From an uncultured Carboxylicivirga sp. (GTDB taxonomy: Bacteria; Bacteroidota; Bacteroidia; Bacteroidales; Marinilabiliaceae), in contig NZ_OY764327.1 in assembly GCF_963668385.1 (NCBI RefSeq), positions 1-64,000 on the forward strand: 64,000 bases of DNA, written 5' to 3'. The position numbers and the translations under genes were made by a program. The notes beneath the pieces are model-generated. The model was not told where the DNA came from. It worked only from the letters and a program-made list of their open reading frames with translations, and made no database searches. Positions 8,064 to 16,652 of this stretch are shown here, one piece after another; position 1 is the first letter of the stretch, and each line of letters begins with the position of its first letter.

Positions 8064-9200
8064 TTAATTACTGGTCAATTGTTGTAATTCTTCTTTATTT
8101 GGAAAGTCGTTATGATGCCATTTTTTGATTATTGTGCCATCCTTTATTAATACCAGACCAGGATTCGACCGCACAATCGTTTTAAGCATAATGTCATCTG
8201 CTGCATAAAAGTGAAAAGGCAATTGATATTTCGAAGTGCAAAAGTCAATTTCTTCGCTTATCGATGCTGTTGCCAAATAAAAGTTATAGTTGTGTTGTCT
8301 GCTAAAATCAAAGTTGGTCTTTAGTTTTTCCAGTCCTTTCATATTTGCTTTATTTAGTTTGTGAGAGATAGCAAGAAATACATAAGAGGAATTGTGTAAG
8401 ATAGAATCTGTAATATTTTCACCTTCGTTATTAGTAAAATAAAAATCATGAATTGGTGGGTGATATCCTCTTCTTACCAGTTTCGATTTGGTTTCTACCC
8501 ATTGCCAGGTAGAATCAATACTTGCAATATCTTCGAGGGCAAATTCTCTAAGTTGATCACCTTTTTTATACATAACAGAATATGTAAAAGAATCGGTTGG
8601 CATTCCTTCCGGAATGGTCATTGCATCAGGAATAAAAGTTCCTGTTTTATAAGGGCGGAAGTCGATATAAGGAAGGTGATGATAGGTTTGCGCTGAAATA
8701 AATAAAAACCCGGTAATTGCCACTCCTGTAATTACCCATTGTTTTTTTAACCCTAATGAACTTATTAATTTGTTTCGGTTTAGAAAAACAGGAAAGAGAA
8801 TAGCAACAATAACCAGATTTTTGAAAAAGGTTTGCCAATTAGTCATAACAATGGCATCCCCAAAACAACCACAATCAGTAACAGGATTATAAATGGCTAA
8901 TATGAAAGTAAGCGGTGTAAAAACAAGCATATACACCGATACCATCCATATAAAAAAACGTTGAAAAACACCAAATACCAAACCTACACCTAACAGGAAC
9001 TCCGACATATTCAGCAGGATTGAGAAAGCCAAAGACAGAGGTTCAAGAAATCCCAAGTTAAATGCATTAAAATAATCTATTAGCTTGTATGTTGTTCCCA
9101 AAGGGTCTATACCTTTCACAAAACCGGAAAACATAAATACAAGACCTATAAATATCCGGCAACCAATTAATAGTAAATTTAGTATGTTATTTATCCTCAT
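8064..9200 (-). CDS. DoxX/MauE-like (BT_3928-type) membrane protein with thioredoxin-like tail
   Basis: A 378-residue inner-membrane protein. Residues 1-160 hold about four to five hydrophobic helices of the DoxX/MauE type (LVFMFSGFVKGIDPLGTTYK at the start). They include the YNPVTDCGCFGD motif that is characteristic of the Bacteroidota BT_3928 family and probably redox-active. The C-terminal 120 residues look like a thioredoxin-type fold (YVFLAISHKLNKANM; SNPGLVLIKDGTIIKKW) without the CxxC active site. Such proteins are thought to take part in membrane thiol redox chemistry. It lies between ribA (9 bases) and feoA (5 bases). Confidence 0.78.
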   Translation of the reverse strand: MRINNILNLLLIGCRIFIGLVFMFSGFVKGIDPLGTTYKLIDYFNAFNLGFLEPLSLAFSILLNMSEFLLGVGLVFGVFQRFFIWMVSVYMLVFTPLTFILAIYNPVTDCGCFGDAIVMTNWQTFFKNLVIVAILFPVFLNRNKLISSLGLKKQWVITGVAITGFLFISAQTYHHLPYIDFRPYKTGTFIPDAMTIPEGMPTDSFTYSVMYKKGDQLREFALEDIASIDSTWQWVETKSKLVRRGYHPPIHDFYFTNNEGENITDSILHNSSYVFLAISHKLNKANMKGLEKLKTNFDFSRQHNYNFYLATASISEEIDFCTSKYQLPFHFYAADDIMLKTIVRSNPGLVLIKDGTIIKKWHHNDFPNKEELQQLTSN

Positions 9201-9209
9201 TTTTACTTA

Positions 9210-9815
9210 TTAAATTTCTAAAATATTATACAGATGATTCATCCGTTCCTGTTTGGTATTCATATATTTTTTATTGTATTTATTTGGTTTTATAACCAAA
9301 GGAATACGCTCAACAACTTGTATGTTATTTAATTCAAGTCCCGATATCTTTTCTGGATTATTTGTAAGCAGGTTTACCTTCTTAATCTCCAGCAGTTGAA
9401 GAATTGAAGAAGCGATGTGGTAATTTCTTTCATCGGGGGCAAAGCCCAGTTGAATATTAGCTTCAACTGTATCTAAACCCTCTTCCTGGAGTTTGTAAGC
9501 CATTATTTTGTTCATTAAGCCGATGCCTCTTCCTTCTTGTTGCAGGTAGAGGAGTAGCCCTTGTCCATTTTGTTCAATTATAGTCATGGCTTTTTCGAGC
9601 TGTTCTCCACAATCACACCTGAGCGAGCCAAATAAATCACCTGTTGCACAGGCAGAATGGATTCGGGTTAACACAATATCATTTTCCACAAAGGAGCCTT
9701 TTAACAAGGCAACATGCTCAAGTCCTGTTTGCTTCTCTAAAAAAGGAATTAACCTAAAGTGGCCATACTTACTAGGCAACTCAACACACTCTCCTTTTTC
9801 TATATTATTATTCAT
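9210..9815 (-). CDS. ribA: GTP cyclohydrolase II (stand-alone RibA)
   Basis: The enzyme opens GTP to 2,5-diamino-6-ribosylamino-4-pyrimidinone 5'-phosphate, the first step of riboflavin synthesis. Zinc ligands C56, C67 and C69 are visible in SACATGDLFGSLRCDCGEQL. QQEGRGIGL follows near residue 92 as the catalytic Arg region. At 201 residues it is the stand-alone form, whereas Bacteroidota often encode a RibB-RibA fusion. No other rib gene is near. It is more likely a paralogue belonging to this metal cluster than the main biosynthetic copy, but that cannot be decided from the window. Confidence 0.9.
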   Translation of the reverse strand: MNNNIEKGECVELPSKYGHFRLIPFLEKQTGLEHVALLKGSFVENDIVLTRIHSACATGDLFGSLRCDCGEQLEKAMTIIEQNGQGLLLYLQQEGRGIGLMNKIMAYKLQEEGLDTVEANIQLGFAPDERNYHIASSILQLLEIKKVNLLTNNPEKISGLELNNIQVVERIPLVIKPNKYNKKYMNTKQERMNHLYNILEI

Positions 9816-9854
9816 TTATCTACCAGTTTTATATCCATCATTTACTTTATATGG

Positions 9855-10700
9855 TTAGATTTTCTCAATAACCGCTTTAATGTCTGCCGGAGGAGCAAAA
9901 TACATCCATGATGTAACCAATACTTCTGCACCAGCTTTGGCATATTCAGCAGCGTTAGATGCATTAACACCTCCGGCAGCAATAATGCAAATTGATGGAT
10001 TTATCTTTTCGCATTCTTTTTTACAAATGGGAAAATCATTCGGTGGAAGCTTATCCATTTGAATTACATCAGCTCCTGAGCTTGCAATTAGTTTAGCTTC
10101 GGAAATATTATGTGCTTCCACAACTATCTTGCGTTCTTTTTGCTTGTTCCTGATTTTTGTAATTACGTTTTCAATATTTTCATATCCCCCTGAAAACAAC
10201 AGGTGTTCCCTGAAAATAAGGATTGTATCAGATAAACCTGTACGATGAGGTATTCCTCCGCCCGCCATGAGAGCCTTTAATGCAATTTTTTTTAGATACG
10301 GTGGATGTTTCCTGGTTCCGGCTACCTGAATATTCTGGTTTACAGCATGAACTGCCTCAACTAAGGAATTGGTTCGTGTAGCAATTCCAGATGCAAATTC
10401 AATCATGGCAAGCCCTGTGCGCCAAATTAAGTGAATGGCTTCGGCATTTCCTTCCGCTTCAAGCATTTTATCTCCTTCGGATAATTTTGTCCCGGAAGGA
10501 ACACTATGCATTATTTGTAAGCCGTTTTTCCGATACATTCTTTCTGCCTCTTCAATGCAGCATACAACCATGGAGTGACGGGCAAATAATGAAATACGTC
10601 CTGTTTCTCCTTTAAAATCCATTAAATAAGATGTCATATCGCCAGCAGGCACATCGTCTTCAATTAAACGGTCAATATCTGTTTCTGTGAAATAAATCAT
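9855..10700 (-). CDS. modD: ModD protein (quinolinate phosphoribosyltransferase-like)
   Basis: A 281-residue member of the NadC superfamily. The opening DIDRLIEDDVPAGDMTSYLM and the core AGTRKHPPYLKKIALKALMAG, followed by GGIPHRTGLSDTILIF, are those of ModD, not NadC. ModD is usually encoded with molybdate transport genes and its reaction is unknown. No modABC is in this window, but ORP-type proteins of the same operon can carry molybdenum, so a molybdenum link is plausible. There is a 39-base gap to ribA and a 31-base gap to the repeat protein gene. Confidence 0.82.
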   Translation of the reverse strand: MIYFTETDIDRLIEDDVPAGDMTSYLMDFKGETGRISLFARHSMVVCCIEEAERMYRKNGLQIMHSVPSGTKLSEGDKMLEAEGNAEAIHLIWRTGLAMIEFASGIATRTNSLVEAVHAVNQNIQVAGTRKHPPYLKKIALKALMAGGGIPHRTGLSDTILIFREHLLFSGGYENIENVITKIRNKQKERKIVVEAHNISEAKLIASSGADVIQMDKLPPNDFPICKKECEKINPSICIIAAGGVNASNAAEYAKAGAEVLVTSWMYFAPPADIKAVIEKI

Positions 10701-10731
10701 TTGTTTAAGTCTGTATTAAATATTTACATTA

Positions 10732-11688
10732 TTATTCGCATCCAAAACACGAAATGGGTTTATCGGGCACAAAATCTATTATTTTGTAATTCAATTCCTT
10801 GGAGACACTTTCGGTAGATTCATTAATGTTGTTAAATACCAATGAATTGTCACCAAATACTATTTTTAGGGGCGATATAAAAAAAGCATTCTCATTGCAA
10901 TAACTTGTTACAAGTTTGGGTGAAAACCTTTTGTATTCAACACTACCTTTTTTAACTACTATTTGGTTAGATGAGGTGATAACACTTTGTACAGAACCGT
11001 CTTCGTTCAAACATAAAGAATGACTTTCTGCCTGAATGCCGTTTGGGTCGGGGTCAAATACTTTTAATTTGCCAATAGGACTGTTAACGGCAAGTTCTTC
11101 TAGGGGTTCAAAGCCTTTTACCTTTCCGTTTTTATAAAAAGAAATACCCTTTCGAATAAGCATTTCGCCCATATCTGTTGTTATTTTCACATGCTCATTA
11201 GGCCAAAACAGTAAGCTTTCTAGCTCACCTGTTTCATAAAACTGCAAATAGATTGGCTTAACTTTAATTTCACCCACAGCCGTTTGTATATCAATGATTT
11301 CTGCCAATTCACATTCATTCTCTTCCGTCCAAAAACCAGTAACTTTTCCATTTAAAGGGAAGGTACGATACAAAGCACCGCTTTTATAAAATATTACCAA
11401 CTCGGATTTTATAGTTCCAACCGAAGTGGGTATTTCTGTTAACTTTTCTAAAGGCAACGATTTTAATTCACCTGTTTTATAAAATTTTACAGGGGCTTCC
11501 TTTTTTCTCCCAGAGTCATCATCAAGGGTATATCTTGGAATAAGATTTCCGACAGATGTTTCAAGAATTATTTCTTCGCCAACTAAAACGGTATCAATAT
11601 TTCCATTTTTATTCCTTGAAATTAAATGGCTTTTCGATGAAAATTGTTGTTGCATATCCATTATTTGATGTTTTAGTTCATTTATCAT
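10732..11688 (-). CDS. MORN-like repeat protein, function unknown
   Basis: A 318-residue soluble protein with no signal peptide. It has about five degenerate repeats of roughly 40 residues, each with a TSVG/TAVG/TDMG/SPIG turn followed by a strand and an FYKTGELKS-type segment (also FYKSGALYR, FYETGELES, FYKNGKVKG). These resemble MORN_2/YwqK-type repeats. It ends in ISCFGCE, a CxxC pair that could bind metal or be redox-active. Its start overlaps the stop of the DUF4405 gene by 4 bases, so the two are translationally coupled. Nothing shows a catalytic site. A scaffold role for the neighbouring metal proteins is possible but unproven. Confidence 0.55.
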   Translation of the reverse strand: MINELKHQIMDMQQQFSSKSHLISRNKNGNIDTVLVGEEIILETSVGNLIPRYTLDDDSGRKKEAPVKFYKTGELKSLPLEKLTEIPTSVGTIKSELVIFYKSGALYRTFPLNGKVTGFWTEENECELAEIIDIQTAVGEIKVKPIYLQFYETGELESLLFWPNEHVKITTDMGEMLIRKGISFYKNGKVKGFEPLEELAVNSPIGKLKVFDPDPNGIQAESHSLCLNEDGSVQSVITSSNQIVVKKGSVEYKRFSPKLVTSYCNENAFFISPLKIVFGDNSLVFNNINESTESVSKELNYKIIDFVPDKPISCFGCE

Positions 11689-12422
11689 TCCTTCATGTTT
11701 TTGCTCTCTATGTAATCTCGTATATCATTTAACTGAAAATTATATTGTTTACGCAATCTTCCCAATCTTTTATTATTGTTACCAGTAGGTACATTAATGC
11801 TTTTAGCCAGTTCATGTGCAGAAACATTGTACTTTTCTGCAACTTCATTAATAGTCATGTTCCCATATATTTCGATATCTGATTGGTGAGCATGTTTGAG
11901 CTCCGTATGATGCTCTACATCTGGTATTTTTTCTTGGTCTTGTCCTATGTCAGGTTTTGCTTCAACTTTGTTTTTATATTGCCTTTCTTCAAAAGAATAG
12001 CCTTTACCATGCTTACTATTGTGAGCATGGTTTAAGACACTTTCATCAACTTCGGGATTAAGAAAAAAAGGAACAATACCAAAAACAAACGTGAATAATA
12101 CCAATAATGAGCCTAGGATAACTCGCAATGCTTTTGCTGGTACCATCTTTTTAAAAATTCCAATAATCTGTTTCCAATGAAATACAATGTGAAGTACCAA
12201 TAAAAAGAGCAGGACAAAACTCAGGATTAAATGAATTGTTCCCCACTGGTGTCGGTCAATACCCCAATAGTAAAGTTCAACATCACGTCCATAAATATCA
12301 TTTCGTTTAAAGCCAGGAACAAGCACGTATTTAATCAGAAAACCAATACCAGCAATTGGTATCATTAACATAAACATGAGTATGTCTATTGATAAATTTA
12401 ATTTTGGTTTGTTGATTTTCAT
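11685..12422 (-). CDS. DUF4405 membrane protein with a C-terminal helical domain
   Basis: The start is taken at the ATG at 12420-12422. A longer frame from a TTG at 12446 would run into the ferredoxin gene. The protein is 245 residues long. About four membrane helices come first (IDILMFMLMIPIAGIGFLIK; IHLILSFVLLFLLVLHIVFH; VILGSLLVLFTFVFGIVPFF). The histidines (GTIHLIL, LHIVFHW) resemble the haem-ligand pairs of DUF4405/cytochrome b-like proteins. A His-rich linker (HAHNSKHGKG, VEHHTELKHAH) could bind metal. The end holds a helical domain with MTINEVAEKYNVSAHELA and LGRLRKQYNF, also seen in other DUF4405 proteins. It probably passes electrons between the membrane and the ferredoxin encoded 4 bases upstream. 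Confidence 0.72.
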   Translation of the reverse strand: MKINKPKLNLSIDILMFMLMIPIAGIGFLIKYVLVPGFKRNDIYGRDVELYYWGIDRHQWGTIHLILSFVLLFLLVLHIVFHWKQIIGIFKKMVPAKALRVILGSLLVLFTFVFGIVPFFLNPEVDESVLNHAHNSKHGKGYSFEERQYKNKVEAKPDIGQDQEKIPDVEHHTELKHAHQSDIEIYGNMTINEVAEKYNVSAHELAKSINVPTGNNNKRLGRLRKQYNFQLNDIRDYIESKNMKE

Positions 12423-12426
12423 AGTA

Positions 12427-12600
12427 TTAATCTTTAATAGCTCCAACAGGACATTCTCCTATACATAAGCCGCAGTTACGACATTTCTCATTGTTAATTT
12501 GCGCTTTACCATCAATTAATTCTATAGCGGCCATAGGACACACCTCTACGCATACACCGCAACCAGTGCATTCTTCTTTATTTACTACCGGATACTCCAT
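12427..12600 (-). CDS. 2[4Fe-4S] ferredoxin
   Basis: A 57-residue bacterial ferredoxin. It opens MEYPVVNKEECTGCGVCVEV and has two complete C-x2-C-x2-C-x3-C-P motifs, ECTGCGVCVEVCP and KCRNCGLCIGECP. It can carry two [4Fe-4S] clusters and move single electrons at low potential. The ATG is at 12598-12600 and the TAA at 12427-12429. It is 24 bases downstream of mrp and 4 bases upstream of the DUF4405 gene, so it is the natural electron carrier for this operon. Confidence 0.93.
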   Translation of the reverse strand: MEYPVVNKEECTGCGVCVEVCPMAAIELIDGKAQINNEKCRNCGLCIGECPVGAIKD

Positions 12601-12624
12601 AATTTTAATTTTTATGTTAACATA

Positions 12625-13400
12625 TTATTTGCTTATTTTATTTACCAGCTTTTCAAAAGCCTGTACAATTAATTTGCTGTTTGATGCAAATACCGTTTTA
12701 CCAGTATCACCAAGTTCGCAAACATCACTTACAAGCGGTATTTCAGCCAACAAAGGACAACGAAGCTCTTTGGCAAGTTCAATACCTCCTCCATTTCCAA
12801 ATAAATAGTATTTTTCATCGGGATGTTTTTCGGGTGTGAACCACGACATGTTTTCTACAATACCCAATATTTCAATATCAATTTTTTCGGTTTTGAACAT
12901 ATTGGCAGCTTTTCGCCCATCAGCAACAGCCATTTGTTGCGGAGTAATTACTATAATAGCCTTTGCTTGTGGCAATTTCTGTGAAAGGGTAATACAGATA
13001 TCTCCTGTTCCTGGAGGCATATCAATTACAAGGTAATCCAGTTCGCCCCAAACGGTATTTTCAAGCAACTGTGTTAAAACTTTTGAAGCCATTGGCCCAC
13101 GCCAGATTATAGCATCTTCCTTTTTCATTATCAGACCAAGCGACATGGTTTTTACACCATATCTAGAAATTGGTATAATTGCTTCTTCCTCTTCTTTTTT
13201 TCTACTTGAGGGTGTTGGTCACTTACGCCAAGTGTTAAAGGCACAGATGGTCCATATAAATCGGCATCTAAAAGCCCGGCAGAAAAGCCTTCTCTTGTTA
13301 ATGCAACGGCAAGGTTAGTTGCAACAGTTGATTTTCCAACCCCTCCTTTACCTGACGCAACAAGGATTATGTGTTTTACTTTATCTAAATAATTTGCCAT
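12625..13400 (-). CDS. mrp: Mrp/NBP35-type Fe-S carrier ATPase, interrupted by a -1 frameshift at A_AAA_AAG
   Basis: A P-loop ATPase that carries or inserts Fe-S (and perhaps Mo/Cu) clusters. The first reading frame, from 13400, gives [10 protein letters not shown] and the Walker A GKGGVGKS at residues 17-24. It stops after 82 residues at 13152. The second frame, to 12625, carries the rest: [28 protein letters not shown] and VENMSWFTP. The two join exactly if the ribosome slips -1 at the heptamer A_AAA_AAG (13194-13200), giving [18 protein letters not shown] and about 258 residues in total. One missing A in an A8 run would look the same. The usual scaffold CxxC of Mrp is not obvious. Two [4Fe-4S]-type ATPases and a ferredoxin are encoded beside it. 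Confidence 0.85.
13194..13201 (-). other. Slippery heptamer A_AAA_AAG in mrp
   Basis: On the minus strand the codons read GAA AAA AAG across an A7 run. The heptamer A_AAA_AAG is in the phase that allows a -1 slip, the same signal used in E. coli dnaX. After the slip the next codons are GAA GAG GAA GAA GCA and lead into the conserved Mrp frame. A purine-rich stretch follows. No strong downstream stem-loop was seen by eye. Confidence 0.6.
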
Positions 13401-13448
13401 AATTACTTCTACTTATCTTTTATTTCAAAAGCTATATGCTGTAACATG

Positions 13449-14063
13449 CTATCTGTATTTTAAATATTGAATGGGATAATCAGTTGGTATTTTGCCTTGT
13501 TTTATTTGCTTAAGTTTATTTCTCGTAAGTTTTTTGTTTAAAGCAGATAGATGGTCAATAAAAAGCAAACCTTTTGTGTGGTCAAATTCATGTTGAATAA
13601 CCCTTGCCGTATAGCCGGAAAACATTTTTCGATGTAAAACAAAATCTTTGTCAAGATATTCAACAATAATATCCCATGGTCGTTTTATATCTTCACTTAT
13701 TCCTGGGATACTAAGGCAACCCTCGGTCAGTTTGTTTGTTTCTTCGGAATATTCTAATATATTGGCATTTATAAAAACTTCTTCAATACCCTTGTCGCCA
13801 CAAAATAACTTCTTACGGTAATTTGTTTCCAGTTCATCATACATTAAGGTACTTTTTACAACAAATGCGTTAAGCTGGCTATCAATTTGAGGAGCAGCTA
13901 ACCCAACTCCACCTGATATTTCAAGCGTATTCCATAAATCCTCAATAAGTTTATCTACCAAAATATCCCTATCGTAGATGTTCCGGCTTTTTTGCCTCAA
14001 AACAGGATTGCCATAGGCTATAATCGGCAAGGCTTTATTTGTTAGTTTATCAATCTTTTCCAT
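13449..14063 (-). CDS. def: Peptide deformylase
   Basis: The enzyme removes the N-formyl group from nascent proteins using Fe(II). All three motifs are present: GGVGLAAPQ at residues 51-59, EGCLS at 114-118 and QHEFDH at 157-162, with metal ligands C116, H158 and H162. At 204 residues it has an insertion between motifs I and II and a C-terminal tail typical of Bacteroidota copies. It overlaps the 3' end of the upstream MinD-type gene by 22 bases, so the two are coupled. It is not with fmt, which suggests an extra copy inside the metal cluster. Confidence 0.93.
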   Translation of the reverse strand: MEKIDKLTNKALPIIAYGNPVLRQKSRNIYDRDILVDKLIEDLWNTLEISGGVGLAAPQIDSQLNAFVVKSTLMYDELETNYRKKLFCGDKGIEEVFINANILEYSEETNKLTEGCLSIPGISEDIKRPWDIIVEYLDKDFVLHRKMFSGYTARVIQHEFDHTKGLLFIDHLSALNKKLTRNKLKQIKQGKIPTDYPIQYLKYR

Positions 14064-14908
14064 ACCGTTTTGATGATTTCTGTAATTTCTGATTCAGGTT
14101 GATACTCAACAATAGTTTGCCCTAAAGTCATTGCTTCAACCATTTTCTCATCAAAAGGAATCTGAGCCAACAAGGGGATGTTATTATCATTGAGAAAAGT
14201 CTTAATTTCCTCTACAACTTCTTCGTTAATATCAAATTTGTTAATGATAGCATAGGTTTCGATATTGAACGAGTTGATTAGTTCAATAAGACGAATAGCA
14301 TCATGTAATCCTGATTTTGTAGGTTCAATAACAAGTAAAACCCTATTAGTACCCGATATTGAAGCTATAGTTGCACAACCAATTCCGGGAGGGCCATCAT
14401 TAAGAATGAAATTGAGATTAGAAGCTAATCCAATTTCCTTTGCCTTTTTACGAACTTGACTAACCAGTTTACCTGAATTTTCTTCACCCGGCCCCATTTC
14501 TGCATGAACTAAGGTTCCAAACCGGGAGGTAGAAATAAACCAGTGATTGTTTGTATTTTCAATTGAAGATATAGCATCATTCGGACATACACGTTCACAT
14601 AACCGACAACCTTCGCATTGCAGGGAATTAATATATATTTCTCCATTGTCATGCTGATGAATCGCATCAAAACGACAATGTTGTAAACATAAACTACAGG
14701 CATTACATTTCTCGCTATCAATGCTAACTGCCCACCCACTTGAAAAATCGTATTTTTCCTGTATTGTTGGATTGAAAAGCAAATGAAGGTCGGCAGCATC
14801 CACATCATTATCGCAATAAACAGCATTTTTAGCTACCGAAGCCAAAGCAGCTGCAATGGTTGTCTTTCCTGTTCCACCTTTACCACTTAAAATAGTTATC
14901 TCCTTCAT
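14042..14908 (-). CDS. MinD-type ATPase with inserted 2[4Fe-4S] ferredoxin domain (ORP-cluster type)
   Basis: A 288-residue P-loop ATPase of the deviant Walker A group: GKGGTGKT at residues 9-16 with the signature lysine. A ferredoxin module sits at residues 68-108 (C68, C71, C74, C78 and C98, C101, C104, C108). The ATPase fold then continues (NDGPPGIGCATIASISG; LLVIEPTKSGLHDA). Such proteins come in pairs, here with the gene 9 bases upstream, and in Desulfovibrio they are partners of the orange protein (ORP). They are likely to load or transfer a metal-sulfur cluster under ATP control. The gene overlaps def by 22 bases. Confidence 0.88.
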   Translation of the reverse strand: MKEITILSGKGGTGKTTIAAALASVAKNAVYCDNDVDAADLHLLFNPTIQEKYDFSSGWAVSIDSEKCNACSLCLQHCRFDAIHQHDNGEIYINSLQCEGCRLCERVCPNDAISSIENTNNHWFISTSRFGTLVHAEMGPGEENSGKLVSQVRKKAKEIGLASNLNFILNDGPPGIGCATIASISGTNRVLLVIEPTKSGLHDAIRLIELINSFNIETYAIINKFDINEEVVEEIKTFLNDNNIPLLAQIPFDEKMVEAMTLGQTIVEYQPESEITEIIKTVWKRLIN

Positions 14909-14917
14909 AATTCATGT

Positions 14918-15790
14918 TCATTTCATTAGTTTATGTGATAAATTCTCAACTATTTTTTCATAACTGAGTTTTATGTTATCAGGTGTGTTTTCAACAATAT
15001 TTCCTTTTGCGTAAATGCTTGCATAGTCCCGACTAAAAGGCAATTCACCCAAAAGTTTAATGCCTTCATTTTTTAAATATTTATATACTTCATTACTGCC
15101 TAAACCAGCTTTGTTCACAATAACCCCAAAAGGTATTTCTACTTCTTTCATAAGGTTTACCATTAATTTTAAATCATGTAAACCAAAAAGGGTTGGCTCT
15201 GTGACAAGTATCACGTAATTTGCATCGCTAATAGTTTCTACCACAGGACAGCTCGTTCCCGGAGGGGCATCAAAAATTACAATTTCATTATTTTCCGACA
15301 CTCTTTTTTTGAGGTCTTTAATCAGCATAGTTTGCATAGCAGAACCAATTTTGAGCCTGCCTTCTTTTAAGCCATTGATATTTTTTGTCCGGTATGAGTT
15401 TACCCAGCCAATTGTTTCAGGATTCTCAGTTATTGCGTTATGCTTGCAAGCAACCATACAAGCACCACAGGAATGGCACAGGCTTTTGTTTACTTCGGCA
15501 AAATTTACAGGTGGTATTACAACAATGGCATTAAACTCGCAATAATCAACACACTCACGACAAAAAGTACATTTATCTGTATCAATATGAGGTATTAATT
15601 GAAAAACCTCTTCCTGTTTTTCCTTAATCGCACCCTCAAAGAATATAAGATCATTGGGTTCTTCCACATCACAATCAACCAGTTCTATTTTATTGCCTAA
15701 TACTTTATGTAGCATGGCATATAAGTTTACTGCAACTGTTGTTTTTCCGGTTCCGCCTTTTCCACTTGCTATTGCAATTTTGTATGACAT
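14918..15790 (-). CDS. MinD-type ATPase with inserted 2[4Fe-4S] ferredoxin domain, second of a pair
   Basis: A 290-residue sister of the next gene. The Walker A GKGGTGKT is at residues 10-17. The ferredoxin insertion has C74, C77, C80, C84 and C105, C108, C111, C115. The later ATPase motifs are IFDAPPGTSCPVVE and LVTEPTLFGLHDL. The two proteins are similar in layout but clearly diverged, so they probably form a heterodimer. The gene is 7 bases downstream of the DUF89 gene. Known relatives are the ORP-cluster ATPases of sulfate reducers and archaea. Confidence 0.88.
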   Translation of the reverse strand: MSYKIAIASGKGGTGKTTVAVNLYAMLHKVLGNKIELVDCDVEEPNDLIFFEGAIKEKQEEVFQLIPHIDTDKCTFCRECVDYCEFNAIVVIPPVNFAEVNKSLCHSCGACMVACKHNAITENPETIGWVNSYRTKNINGLKEGRLKIGSAMQTMLIKDLKKRVSENNEIVIFDAPPGTSCPVVETISDANYVILVTEPTLFGLHDLKLMVNLMKEVEIPFGVIVNKAGLGSNEVYKYLKNEGIKLLGELPFSRDYASIYAKGNIVENTPDNIKLSYEKIVENLSHKLMK

Positions 15791-15797
15791 GTCAATA

Positions 15798-16640
15798 TTA
15801 ATTTAACTGAGTTACTATAAGGTCATTCATACTACACCCCAGCATTTCTGCCATTGGTTCACATTTTGCCATAAGCAGAAAAAATGTGTTTGGGTGTTTC
15901 TCGTTCATTAATCCCTCAAAATTGCCCTGGCCTTTTGAAATGATTAAGTCTGCACTATTATATGCCAGTTTAAATTCATCAGAACAAAACTCCAACAAAG
16001 TTGATGGTGCATCGAACCCATTATCAATTATCTCGCATATATTATCAATACCAACCTGTTTGGCGTCTTCTATTGTAACATCGTTAATTACAGGCGCTCC
16101 TCTTGTTACAAAAGTTACTTTAGGATGACGTATAGTTTCAAGCAGTAATCGGTCGAAAAATACTTCCCCGGCATTGTCACCTAGATATAATATCCGTTCA
16201 GCTTTATCAATAGCTTTCTTGAACTCTTTTGATTTGTCAATAGCAAAGGGAGTGTTTATTAAATCTTTTATTTGTTCCTTAATATCTCCATTTACGCTGT
16301 GCGCCCCATAGTCTATAATATTTCCTGCTACGGCAAGTCTAACTGCTGTATAAAAAGGATTATTACTGTTGTCGATATAGTTCCTCCAATACTCATAATC
16401 AGCTAATAATAATTTATTAGCACTTAGTTTCTCACTAGCATACAAATCTTTGTTATTCAACTTTTGTTTTGCAATGCGTTGAATATTAGTAGCTAATTTG
16501 GGATTAATCATACTGCGATTATCCCCCAATATTTCATGCACTGAAAAGATGAAATCCTCCGAAACAGTTTTTGGAGGATTAAACTTAGCAAGCAGATTTT
16601 TCACAGTTTTTATGTGACAAAAATAACACTCTGGTCTCAT
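15798..16640 (-). CDS. DUF89/ARMT1-like metal-dependent protein
   Basis: A 280-residue stand-alone DUF89 protein of the AF1104-like group. The N-terminal MRPECYFCHIKT has a CxxC pair. The metal-site motifs are LYLGDNAGEVFFDRLL near residue 155, VTRGAPVINDVT and ISKGQGNFEGL near the C-terminus. Relatives are cobalt-, nickel- or manganese-dependent phosphatases thought to clear damaged phosphorylated metabolites. In ORP-type loci a DUF89 protein is a repeated neighbour. It is 12 bases downstream of the NifX-like gene. Confidence 0.82.
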   Translation of the reverse strand: MRPECYFCHIKTVKNLLAKFNPPKTVSEDFIFSVHEILGDNRSMINPKLATNIQRIAKQKLNNKDLYASEKLSANKLLLADYEYWRNYIDNSNNPFYTAVRLAVAGNIIDYGAHSVNGDIKEQIKDLINTPFAIDKSKEFKKAIDKAERILYLGDNAGEVFFDRLLLETIRHPKVTFVTRGAPVINDVTIEDAKQVGIDNICEIIDNGFDAPSTLLEFCSDEFKLAYNSADLIISKGQGNFEGLMNEKHPNTFFLLMAKCEPMAEMLGCSMNDLIVTQLN

Positions 16641-16652
16641 TCAAATTTTATA

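Noticed and set aside
12423-12446. TTG start of the DUF4405 protein
   Set aside because: It would overlap the ferredoxin gene; the ATG at 12422 lies just after the ferredoxin stop.
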